A DNA stretch of 5,390 nucleotides, taken from an uncultured Oscillospiraceae bacterium (GTDB taxonomy: Bacteria > Bacillota > Clostridia > Oscillospirales > Acutalibacteraceae). How positions within the stretch are numbered: position 1 is the stretch's first letter; the number at the start of each line of letters is the position of its first letter. The stretch spans positions 1 through 5,390 of the forward strand of contig UQFL01000088.1 in NCBI GenBank assembly GCA_900540305.1, written 5' to 3'. Shown one piece after another: positions 1 through 4,681 of the stretch. The notes under the pieces were generated by a model, which had not been told where the DNA came from, ran no database searches, and was given only the letters and a program-made list of their open reading frames with translations. The position numbers and the translations under genes are program-made.

Positions 1-51
1 GAGTACTAACTGTTTATAGAACACAAATTTATTAATTTTAGGAGGTTTATT

Positions 52-339
52 ATGTTCAAAAAGAAAAAATTAACGCAAAAGCATTTGACTAAGCAGGTTA
101 AAAAGGCGGTAGAGCTTGGAAAGACGCCCATTATCGGTGTTGCTGTAACTCTTGCTGACGGCGCCAAGGTTGAGACCTGCGGTGAGGTAATTGCTCTGCT
201 TTGCAATGCAATTGGCGAGAAGTCCGCAGTTGAATGGCATGCAAAGTACATGGACAAGTTTAACAAACTAACTCAAAAGTGTTATCAGGAGTTGGAAGAC
301 CTTGTTAAGACCGCAAAAGAATTGAAAGAAGGTGAATAG
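52..339 (+). CDS. Small basic hypothetical phage protein (95 aa)
   Basis: I do not recognise this 95-residue protein. The ATG at 52 follows a near-perfect Shine-Dalgarno site (AGGAGGT, 40-46) with a 5-nt spacer, so the start is secure. The N-terminus is strongly basic (KKKK at residues 3-6, more Lys to about 24). A central hydrophobic and Gly/Ala-rich part (about 25-55, with Cys43 and Cys51) precedes a Lys/Glu-rich segment (about 62-93) that looks helical and may form a coiled coil. There is no convincing signal peptide or membrane span. The next gene starts 2 nt after its stop, so the two are probably translated together. Its place at the head of an early phage operon suggests an accessory role, but the sequence gives no function. 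Confidence 0.75.
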   Translation: MFKKKKLTQKHLTKQVKKAVELGKTPIIGVAVTLADGAKVETCGEVIALLCNAIGEKSAVEWHAKYMDKFNKLTQKCYQELEDLVKTAKELKEGE

Positions 340-340
340 T

Positions 341-511
341 TTGCCGCGGCAACGAATAGAAAATGTTTCTAAACAGGAACTTTCCGACGCCGACAGACTG
401 GAGCTTTGCAGGCTTTTAATTAAAGCGGGATACTGCGTAAGGCTCGGAAAGGAAAAGCCTGATAACAAGAGACAGTACAATAAATTCGTTGAATATTGGA
501 GTGAAGAATAA
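341..511 (+). CDS. Tiny hypothetical phage protein with TTG start (56 aa)
   Basis: The frame opens with TTG at 341, one base after the TAG of the previous gene, and ends with TAA at 509-511. AGAAGGTG (327-334, 7 of 8 matches to the anti-SD complement) lies 6 nt upstream, which supports the TTG; no in-frame ATG is present. The product starts M-PRQRIEN and has a conserved-looking C-terminal part: an amphipathic Leu-rich helix (ELCRLLIKAG, about 21-30), then GYCVRLGKEKP and a Tyr/Trp-rich end (Y46, Y52, W53). Short proteins of this style (hydrophobic helix, 'aGY.Vr.GkekP', aromatic tail) occur in clostridial phage early regions as far as I recall. The function is unknown. Its tight coupling to the upstream gene, codon-like composition and good RBS make it a likely real gene that a length cutoff would miss. 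Confidence 0.65.
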   Translation: MPRQRIENVSKQELSDADRLELCRLLIKAGYCVRLGKEKPDNKRQYNKFVEYWSEE

Positions 512-537
512 AAAAACCGCCTGCGGTAACAGACGGT
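510..537 (-). terminator. Terminator-like hairpin reading on the minus strand
   Basis: ACCGCCTG (516-523) pairs with CAGACGGT (530-537) around a 6-nt loop: seven pairs with one C-A mismatch. It is flanked by A7 at 510-516, which becomes a T-tract right after the stem when read on the minus strand. On the plus strand no T-tract follows it. It would therefore stop antisense transcription coming from the right, although no minus-strand gene is visible here. Confidence 0.4.
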
Positions 538-539
538 AT

Positions 540-576
540 GAACAGATTATATTGGACAACTAACTGTTCTTTTTTT
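540..576 (+). terminator. Possible weak plus-strand terminator after the first gene pair
   Basis: GAACAG (540-545) and CTGTTC (564-569) form a 6-bp stem with a long 18-nt loop, followed directly by T7 (570-576). Stem strength is low and the loop is large, so termination, if any, would be partial. The hairpin at 516-537 lies just upstream and could add to it. The position fits the only sizeable gap between genes. Confidence 0.3.
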
Positions 577-581
577 ATTCT
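553..581 (+). promoter_or_regulatory. Candidate sigma-A promoter ahead of the HTH gene
   Basis: TGGACA (553-558, 5 of 6 to TTGACA) and TATTCT (576-581, 4 of 6 to TATAAT) are separated by exactly 17 bp. The site lies in the only gap over 100 bp and upstream of the RBS at 607-614. It overlaps the possible terminator T-tract, and AT-rich DNA gives such matches easily, so the call is tentative. Confidence 0.3.
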
Positions 582-606
582 ACATCTTTTATTCCAAACA
601 GTCAAT

Positions 607-614
607 AAGGAGGT
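607..614 (+). promoter_or_regulatory. Ribosome binding site that fixes the start at 622
   Basis: AAGGAGGT lies 7 nt before the ATG at 622. An in-frame ATG at 538 would add 28 residues, but it sits inside the terminator-like hairpins with no RBS, so 622 is preferred. Confidence 0.85.
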
Positions 615-621
615 AGAAAAA

Positions 622-891
622 ATGATTGATTTTGAAAAGGAAATCGAAAGCGGTAAAAAACTGATACAAATTATGGAAGTCCTTAATAAATTTAAAGAGG
701 ACTCTTATCTGACAGCAAAGGACATTGCAAAAATATTTAATTGCAGCGAAGACGCTGCAAGGGAATATATGCACAGAGACGGTTTCCCGCTTATTGAATG
801 CGGTAAGGAACTCAAAGTCAGTTCTTTAGGATTTAAATTATATAATCTCGGATATAGATTTTATCCAGAAGAAATGAGGGCGGCAATATGA
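622..891 (+). CDS. Small winged helix-turn-helix DNA-binding protein (MerR/excisionase-like)
   Basis: This 89-residue protein has a charged N-terminal helix (about 1-28) followed by a helix-turn-helix: residues 30-50 read LTAKDIAKIFNCSEDAAREYM, with the typical 'LtakdiAkif..s...are' pattern of HTH_17/MerR-like domains. It continues into a wing-like turn (DGFPLIECGKELKV, about 53-66) and a last short helix (about 67-76). Phage excisionases and small early regulators share this fold and size, so it may be a DNA-architecture or transcription factor; the family match is by motif only. The strong RBS at 607-614 sets the start. It is the first gene after the gap and its stop overlaps the next start (ATGA, 888-891), showing translational coupling. 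It could instead aid packaging or replication, since small HTH proteins of this type are functionally diverse. Confidence 0.75.
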   Translation: MIDFEKEIESGKKLIQIMEVLNKFKEDSYLTAKDIAKIFNCSEDAAREYMHRDGFPLIECGKELKVSSLGFKLYNLGYRFYPEEMRAAI

Positions 892-1205
892 ACTTGTTTG
901 ATAAGATAGCCGATAGTCCTGAGCTTTTGTTTTGGACTACCGCAGGCGTTGTTGCAGTAAGTATGTTACTTGGAGCTTTTGTTATTTACATATTTGGAGT
1001 GCTTCCTCTTAGAGAGCAAAGACAATCAAAAGGTCGGGTTACCAAGCTTTGTGATGACGGAATACCTGCTCAATATTATAAAAACATAATATCGGATTTG
1101 CAAAACGAAGTTGAGTTCTGGCAGGGCAACTGCATAACAGCGGAAGACAGATATAACAAACTTTATGCTTCAGTAAAGGATAATAACTATGGCAAGAAGA
1201 TGTAA
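888..1205 (+). CDS. Single-pass membrane protein of unknown function (105 aa)
   Basis: The start overlaps the stop of the HTH gene by 4 nt (ATGA), with GAGGG (876-880) 7 nt upstream. Residues about 13-40 form one long hydrophobic stretch (LLFWTTAGVVAVSMLLGAF and beyond) that should span the membrane. It is followed by a basic flank (LREQRQSKGR, 41-50), so the positive-inside rule puts the C-terminal part in the cytoplasm. Residues about 60-95 are charged and probably helical (YYKNIISDLQNEVEFWQ), perhaps a short coiled coil. I do not recognise a family. Small membrane proteins in phage early operons may take part in exclusion or host takeover, but nothing here shows that. The 3' end overlaps the next gene by 17 nt in another frame. 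Confidence 0.7.
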   Translation: MNLFDKIADSPELLFWTTAGVVAVSMLLGAFVIYIFGVLPLREQRQSKGRVTKLCDDGIPAQYYKNIISDLQNEVEFWQGNCITAEDRYNKLYASVKDNNYGKKM

Positions 1206-1368
1206 CGGACCGAATCAGGATTGCGATATTTGCACACGCTCTGGAGACTGTAACAAGTATGTTGAATGTGATGTCTGCGGTTGTGAATTGCACGAAGAGT
1301 TTTACGAAATAGATGAAACTCACTACTGTGAAGAGTGTCTTAAAGACGAATTTTTAATGAATGTTTGA
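1189..1368 (+). CDS. Small Cys-rich zinc-finger protein (59 aa)
   Basis: This frame runs from ATG at 1189 to TGA at 1366-1368 and encodes 59 residues, nine of them Cys. AAAGGA (1175-1180) lies 8 nt before the ATG. The N-terminal part has C5-x6-C12-x2-C15-x5-C21. The second part has C27-x2-C30 (plus C32) and, 16 residues later, C47-x2-C50, with H35 and H45 nearby: a treble-clef or LIM-like zinc-binding pattern (YVECDVCGCELH ... THYCEECL). Phage proteins with 'CdvCg.elh...Ye.dg...CedCl' endings are familiar to me as hypothetical proteins from Clostridia phages; their job is not known. Two metal sites are plausible. It overlaps the membrane-protein gene by 17 nt and is followed after 13 nt by the recombination genes. 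Confidence 0.75.
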   Translation: MARRCNGPNQDCDICTRSGDCNKYVECDVCGCELHEEFYEIDETHYCEECLKDEFLMNV

Positions 1369-1374
1369 AAGGAG
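1368..1374 (+). promoter_or_regulatory. Ribosome binding site that fixes the start at 1382
   Basis: AAAGGAG sits 7 nt before the ATG at 1382 and overlaps the TGA of the zinc-finger gene by one base. An in-frame ATG at 1361 would place this RBS inside the coding sequence and lie within the previous gene, so 1382 is preferred. Confidence 0.8.
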
Positions 1375-1381
1375 AATTGAC

Positions 1382-2128
1382 ATGAACAATTTTGATGATG
1401 TTGAAATCATTGACAGCGACTTTGCGGAGCTTGCACCGAGAGAAAATAATACGGCTGTTTTAGATACAAGCTATGAAAACATATTGATGATGGCTAAAAG
1501 AGCTGACGAATATGTTGAAGCAACAAACAGAATTATGGAAGCCGCACTGAAAATTACAAGCGAATATGACTGGGTCAATATCGGCGGAAAGCCGTATCTT
1601 CAGGAGAGCGGAGCAACTAAGGTTGCAAGACTTTTCGGTATTTCCATAGAAATTTTGCCGAAATATCCGATTAAAGAAACAGACACAGACGGATATGTTT
1701 CTTATACATACAGAATGAGAATGTCGTTTAACGGCCAGTCTATCGACTGTGAGGGCAGTCGTTCAATGAAACAGGATTTCTTTTCAGGCAAGGGCGATAA
1801 GAAGAAAAAGCCCGATGAAATTATTGAGCGTGATGTGAAAATGGCAGCGTACACAAACTGTGTTAATAACGGTATAAAAAGACTTATTCCCGGTCTTCGC
1901 AATATTGATATGGATGTGCTTGAAAAAGCCGGACTCAACACCGCAAGAATCAGAGGGTACACATTTAAAGAGGGTTCTAAGGGTGGTAAAAAAACAAACG
2001 AGGCTGACGCAGACTTACTTTGTGAAAAATGCGGTAAAGCAGTTACTCAAAGAGTTGCGGCTTTCAGCCAAAGCAAATTTGACAATCATATTTATTGTAT
2101 GGACTGCCAGAAGGAGGCTCAGCAATAA
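1382..2128 (+). CDS. Putative phage ssDNA-annealing recombination protein with C-terminal zinc ribbon
   Basis: The 248-residue protein has an acidic N-terminus, a helical region (about 30-60), a core (about 61-175) and a basic linker (about 195-207) leading to a zinc ribbon with C214-x2-C217 and C239-x2-C242. In the core, DWVNIGGKPYLQESGATKVA (63-82) and an alternating beta-like stretch (YVSYTYRMRMSFNG, 105-118) precede ERDVKMAAYTNCVNNGIKRL (149-168). The last piece resembles the closing helix of Rad52/Erf-type annealing proteins ('A.TdA.kRAlr'), but I see this only by pattern. The main argument is context: the next gene, one base away, is a Cas4-like nuclease, and SSB and RusA follow, the usual partners of a phage annealing protein. 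It would pair complementary single strands made by the nuclease. Alternatives are another ssDNA-binding or recombination-mediator role. Function is inferred, not shown. Confidence 0.55.
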   Translation: MNNFDDVEIIDSDFAELAPRENNTAVLDTSYENILMMAKRADEYVEATNRIMEAALKITSEYDWVNIGGKPYLQESGATKVARLFGISIEILPKYPIKETDTDGYVSYTYRMRMSFNGQSIDCEGSRSMKQDFFSGKGDKKKKPDEIIERDVKMAAYTNCVNNGIKRLIPGLRNIDMDVLEKAGLNTARIRGYTFKEGSKGGKKTNEADADLLCEKCGKAVTQRVAAFSQSKFDNHIYCMDCQKEAQQ

Positions 2129-3040
2129 ATGACAGCTGAAGAGATTAACGCCAAACTGTTTAAATCAAAACAGCAAAAGATAACGGTTTATCCCTGCTAT
2201 CACCTCAGAGCATCTAACCTCGGTCATCCCTGTGAAAGATATTTATATCTTCTCATTAAGCATTGGCAGGAGCAGAAACCTATTGATGTAGGGCTTCAGA
2301 ATATTTTTGATTTGGGCAATACCCTTGAAGAACATACTATCAAAAATATAAAAGAAGCAGGCTACGAGGTTTTTACGCCGACCTGCCGTGCTTGGCAGAT
2401 AGACAAGCCATTGATAACAGGGCGTGAGGATATTCGTATCAAGGACGAAAACGGAGAGCTTTTGCCTGTGGAGATTAAAGGAATATCACCTTTTGAGTGG
2501 GACAGGCTTAATTCAATTGAAGACTTTTTGAACAGCAAAAAAGCATATATTAAGGGCTATCCAGCACAGCTTCAAATATATATGTACTATTTTGCGAAAG
2601 AAAAAGGCTTTTTCGCCCTAACCAACAAGCTCACAGGCGAAACAAAATTTATAGAAATGCCTTTTAACTGGGACTATGCTGACGCTCTGTTAAAAAAGGC
2701 TGAAAGAATATATAAATGCATTGAAGACGATGTTCTTCCCGATACTTGTTCCGATGTTTCATATTGCGAAAACTGCCAGCTATCCCATATATGCGGCACA
2801 AGGCGTAAATCAACAGACATTTTGATAGATGAAGAGTTAGACGCACTTATTAACAGAAAAATGGAGCTGCAGCCGCTGAAAAGCGAATATGAAAAGATTG
2901 ACAGAGAAATCAAATCAAAGGTGGGACAAAGGGAAAAGGTTATCACAGGGCAGTATTTAATTCAAAGAACAGCCGTAAAAAAACAGGCTTACACTGTTCC
3001 TGCTAACACTTATTACAAAATGATTGTAAAAAAATTATAG
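2129..3040 (+). CDS. Cas4-like PD-(D/E)XK exonuclease with Fe-S cysteine cluster
   Basis: This 303-residue protein carries the RecB/AddB/Cas4 nuclease signature. Residues 61-68 (DLGNTLEE) match the early 'G...E' motif. GRED with D101 and PVEIKG with E115 and K117 give the D...ExK metal-binding core, and YPAQLQIYMYY (144-154, Q147) is the QxxxY-type motif IV. Cys35, and C213-x2-C216-x5-C222 near the end of the domain, form the four-cysteine set that in Cas4 and AddB holds a 4Fe-4S cluster; C207 is extra. A charged helical tail (about 233-270) and a short final module follow. It probably degrades dsDNA ends to give single strands for the upstream protein. AAGGAGG (2111-2117) lies 11 nt before the ATG, and the ATG directly follows the previous TAA. 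No cas1/cas2 or CRISPR array is near, so a recombination role fits better than spacer acquisition. Confidence 0.85.
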   Translation: MTAEEINAKLFKSKQQKITVYPCYHLRASNLGHPCERYLYLLIKHWQEQKPIDVGLQNIFDLGNTLEEHTIKNIKEAGYEVFTPTCRAWQIDKPLITGREDIRIKDENGELLPVEIKGISPFEWDRLNSIEDFLNSKKAYIKGYPAQLQIYMYYFAKEKGFFALTNKLTGETKFIEMPFNWDYADALLKKAERIYKCIEDDVLPDTCSDVSYCENCQLSHICGTRRKSTDILIDEELDALINRKMELQPLKSEYEKIDREIKSKVGQREKVITGQYLIQRTAVKKQAYTVPANTYYKMIVKKL

Positions 3041-3048
3041 GAGGGAAT

Positions 3049-3819
3049 ATGGCAAGACCTCTGAAAAAAGGACTTGATTACTTTCCTCATGACACAGCTC
3101 TGAATGACAGCGTTGAGTTAATTGTTGCAGAATTCGGAGCTGTTGGTTATATGGTTTACTTTAGACTGCTGGAGAAAATCTATTCCAATGAAGGCTATTA
3201 TTGCGAATGGAACGATGATGTGGCATTGTTGTTTGCTCAAAGAAACGGAGTGGGTGCCAATGTTGTGTCTGAAATTATAGCTGCTTGTTTACGCCGTTGT
3301 CTTTTTGACCGTGGAAAGTTTGAGCAGTGCTCAATATTGACAAGCAAGGGTATTCAGGAAAGATATTTTGAAGCTACTAACAGAAGAAGCTTTAAAAATC
3401 TTGAAAGTGACTACCTTTTAATAAACGCACCCTTTGACGAGGTTTTTGCTGACAATAACTCAGTTAATGTATGCAATAACCCGATTAAAGAATGCAATAA
3501 TCCGCAAAGTAAAGTAAAGGAAAGTAAAGTAAATAAAATTAAAAGAAATAATATTATTTCATCTGATAAGCGAACTGAAAAAAGCTATTATGACTGGTCG
3601 CAGTATTCTGATGTTGAAAAATCATCTAAATACAAAACATACGATGGTATCAATCTTTCAATAGCTGAAGCGACAGTTTTGTTTAATCATATCAACAGCT
3701 CTGATCAGTTTGATGTGTATTTGAAAAAAGCCTGCCGTTATAAATCTGAAAATCAATTTGAGATGATAATCGGTTGGGCAATACAGGACGGCAACTATAT
3801 TGAGAAAAGGGGGCGGTAG
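3049..3819 (+). CDS. DUF4373-type phage replication initiator protein
   Basis: The first 110 or so residues match the Lin1244/Lin1753-like N-terminal domain (DUF4373, PF14297): ARPLKKGLDYFPHDTALND at 2-20, then a winged-helix-like region with GAVGYMVYFRLLEKIYSNEG and YYCEWNDDVALLFAQ. These domains usually sit on phage DnaD-like initiators. A low-complexity linker (about 136-185) includes repeated CNNP and SKVKE/SKVNK units, and the C-terminal 70 residues (LSIAEATVLFNHI ... FEMIIGWAIQDGNYI) would be a helical DNA- or helicase-loader-binding part, though it is not a classic DnaB_2 domain. The likely role is to bind the origin and recruit the helicase. AGGAGGG (3039-3045) overlaps the stop of the nuclease gene. 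The linker DNA carries repeats and a palindrome typical of an internal origin. No helicase gene is in the window. Confidence 0.75.
   Translation: MARPLKKGLDYFPHDTALNDSVELIVAEFGAVGYMVYFRLLEKIYSNEGYYCEWNDDVALLFAQRNGVGANVVSEIIAACLRRCLFDRGKFEQCSILTSKGIQERYFEATNRRSFKNLESDYLLINAPFDEVFADNNSVNVCNNPIKECNNPQSKVKESKVNKIKRNNIISSDKRTEKSYYDWSQYSDVEKSSKYKTYDGINLSIAEATVLFNHINSSDQFDVYLKKACRYKSENQFEMIIGWAIQDGNYIEKRGR
3471..3504 (+). repeat. Two 13-bp direct repeats, 21-bp period
   Basis: ATGCAATAACCCG (3471-3483) and ATGCAATAATCCG (3492-3504) differ at one base. The 21-bp period keeps the frame, giving the repeated residues CNNP in the linker of the initiator protein. They are candidate initiator-binding iterons. 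Confidence 0.6.
3506..3535 (+). repeat. Two 15-bp tandem repeats (AAAGTAAAGTAAAGG type)
   Basis: Copy 1 is AAAGTAAAGTAAAGG (3506-3520) and copy 2 is AAAGTAAAGTAAATA (3521-3535), identical at 13 of 15 positions; each has an internal AAAGT doublet. They encode SKVKE and SKVNK. Repeats encoding this kind of peptide are seen in other phage initiator genes as far as I recall. Confidence 0.65.
3545..3560. repeat. Perfect 16-bp palindrome
   Basis: GAAATAATATTATTTC equals its own reverse complement and lies 9 bp after the tandem repeats in a region with almost no G or C. It could be a dimer binding site or a melting element of an origin. It is AT-rich, so chance is not excluded. Confidence 0.6.
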
Positions 3820-3823
3820 AATA

Positions 3824-4066
3824 ATGCCTAACATAGCTTCGGACGCAAAAATTATATGTCCGTATTTTATAAAACAAAAAGAAAAGGAGCGCAGTTCCAT
3901 ATACTGCTGCCCCATATTTGAAAAACAGGCTACAACTAAGCTTACTTTTAACAGTGCTGCCGATAAAAATGCTCATATTAAAAATTTCTGTATGACTGGG
4001 TGTTATTTCGGTTGTCCTATTGCCATAGCTGCAAGGGAGCGGCTGGAACTGAACGGAGAAATATAA
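3824..4066 (+). CDS. Cys-rich small phage protein, possible zinc binder (80 aa)
   Basis: This 80-residue protein has six cysteines: C12, C28, C29, C56, C60 and C64, in IICPYF, YCCPIF and NFCMTGCYFGCP. The spacing suggests a single metal site built from the N-terminal CP, the CC pair and the C-x3-C-x3-C group. Phage proteins starting 'M.N...DA...CP(F/Y)' and ending with a Cys-rich segment and 'A......' helix are familiar to me in prophages of Clostridia, without a known function. The ATG at 3824 follows a purine-rich AAAGGGGG (3806-3813) with a 10-nt spacer; an in-frame TTG at 3800 would overlap the initiator gene and has no better RBS. It sits 4 nt after the initiator gene and before RusA, so a role in replication or recombination is possible but unproven. 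Confidence 0.7.
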   Translation: MPNIASDAKIICPYFIKQKEKERSSIYCCPIFEKQATTKLTFNSAADKNAHIKNFCMTGCYFGCPIAIAARERLELNGEI

Positions 4067-4073
4067 ATTGATG

Positions 4074-4080
4074 AAAGGAG
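4074..4080 (+). promoter_or_regulatory. Ribosome binding site that fixes the start at 4086
   Basis: AAAGGAG lies 5 nt before the ATG at 4086. The in-frame TTG at 4068 and ATG at 4071 would put this RBS inside the gene and lack one of their own, so 4086 is preferred. Confidence 0.8.
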
Positions 4081-4085
4081 AATTG

Positions 4086-4463
4086 ATGATAAAAACAGTT
4101 ATACCACTGATTCCCATAAGCAAGAAAAATCATCAACAAATAAGAAGAAACAGAGCCACAGGGAAACCGTTTATAGCACCGTCACAACAATATATTGATT
4201 ATGAGTGTGATGCAATGTGGTTTATACAAGATAAGGGGTTGATGATAGATTATCCGGTTAATATCAAATGCCTTTTTTATATGCCTACAAAACGCAAATG
4301 TGATTTGACGAATATGCTTGAGGCAATTGACGATGTTCTTGTTAAAGCGAATGTTATAGCTGATGACAATTTTACAATACTTGCTTCGCATGACGGAAGC
4401 AGAGTTCTTTATGATAAAAACAACCCCCGCACGGAGGTATATATTACTGAATTTAAGGAGTGA
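4086..4463 (+). CDS. rusA: RusA-family Holliday junction resolvase
   Basis: This protein is 125 residues, close to the usual RusA length of about 120. It opens with a short beta strand (IKTVIPLIPISKKNHQQI, with the PISKKN motif in place of 'P.sKgR'). The signature KRKCDLTNMLEAIDDVLVKA (69-88) carries D73, N76 and D82/D83, and VIADDN (90-95) supplies D93/D94. These match the conserved acidic residues that bind Mg2+ and the 'D..N..Ka..D.L...g...DD' pattern of the family. The end (HDGSRVLYDKNNPRTEVYI) fits the last strands. RusA cuts four-way junctions made during recombination or replication, as a dimer in the cytoplasm, here probably resolving intermediates made by the nuclease and annealing pair. 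The RBS at 4074-4080 sets the start; the next gene begins 5 nt after the stop. Confidence 0.92.
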   Translation: MIKTVIPLIPISKKNHQQIRRNRATGKPFIAPSQQYIDYECDAMWFIQDKGLMIDYPVNIKCLFYMPTKRKCDLTNMLEAIDDVLVKANVIADDNFTILASHDGSRVLYDKNNPRTEVYITEFKE

Positions 4464-4468
4464 CAAGA

Positions 4469-4681
4469 ATGTGTTTAGGATTAGCCACAGGTTGTCGTAT
4501 TAAGGACGGCGACCGATATTTTCTTAGATATTGCGGCAGAGAACACGAGTACATAGCAAAAGAAACGCCCAACGGAATAGTGCTGGTTCACAACAGCAGC
4601 ACTCCGCTGGGAACGCCTATGGACGCAATTCCTTTCAGCCGCATTAATGATTACGATTTCAGGAGGGCAAATAATGATTAA
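4469..4681 (+). CDS. Small hypothetical phage protein (70 aa)
   Basis: I do not recognise this 70-residue protein. The chosen ATG at 4469 lies 8 nt after AAGGAG (4455-4460); an in-frame GTG at 4460 overlaps the RBS and is less likely. It has a compact, strand-rich look: MCLGLATGCRIKDGDRYFLR, then YCGREHEYIAKETPNGIVLV, with Cys2, Cys9 and Cys22, and a charged end (DYDFRRANND). There is no membrane span or coiled coil. Its end overlaps the SSB start by 8 nt in another frame, so SSB translation is probably coupled to it. Its position between RusA and SSB suggests a DNA-metabolism accessory, but nothing in the sequence shows it. Confidence 0.7.
   Translation: MCLGLATGCRIKDGDRYFLRYCGREHEYIAKETPNGIVLVHNSSTPLGTPMDAIPFSRINDYDFRRANND
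4661..4667 (+). promoter_or_regulatory. Ribosome binding site that fixes the SSB start at 4674
   Basis: AGGAGGG lies 6 nt before the ATG at 4674. An in-frame ATG at 4647 has no such site and would add nine residues ahead of the MINSVV start expected for SSB. Confidence 0.85.

Larger units (their letters stand above)
3471..3570. other. Candidate phage replication origin inside the initiator gene
   Basis: Within 100 bp lie two 13-bp direct repeats, two 15-bp tandem repeats, a perfect 16-bp palindrome and an AT-rich run (3531-3570, about 5 of 40 bases G or C). Iterons followed by an AT-rich unwinding element inside the initiator gene is the arrangement known from lambda O and several Firmicutes phages. 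The encoded region is a disordered linker, which frees the DNA to carry signals. No experiment is implied; the call rests on layout. Confidence 0.5.

Noticed and set aside
538..621. Extended N-terminus of the HTH protein from the ATG at 538
   Set aside because: The extra residues lie in the terminator-like and promoter-like DNA and have no RBS; AAGGAGGT at 607-614 points to 622.
841..846. Perfect TATAAT hexamer
   Set aside because: It is inside the HTH coding sequence and has no -35-like hexamer at a proper distance.
1905..2132. Plus-strand frame of 75 codons within the putative annealing gene
   Set aside because: It is fully overlapped by a frame with good domain features, and its product is rich in Lys, Arg and Leu without recognisable motifs.
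2129..3040. Cas4-like protein as a sign of a CRISPR-Cas system
   Set aside because: No cas1, cas2 or array-like repeat is in the window, and the neighbours are phage recombination genes.
3549..3556. TAATATTA, similar to the nick site of rolling-circle replicons of small ssDNA viruses
   Set aside because: It is only the centre of an AT-rich palindrome; the following bases do not complete TAATATTAC and no Rep-type (HUH) endonuclease is present.
3692..4123. Long minus-strand frame of 143 codons
   Set aside because: It lies opposite the end of the initiator gene, the Cys-rich gene and the start of RusA, has no Shine-Dalgarno site I can see, and its product is low-complexity and not protein-like. 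It is a shadow of the plus-strand genes.
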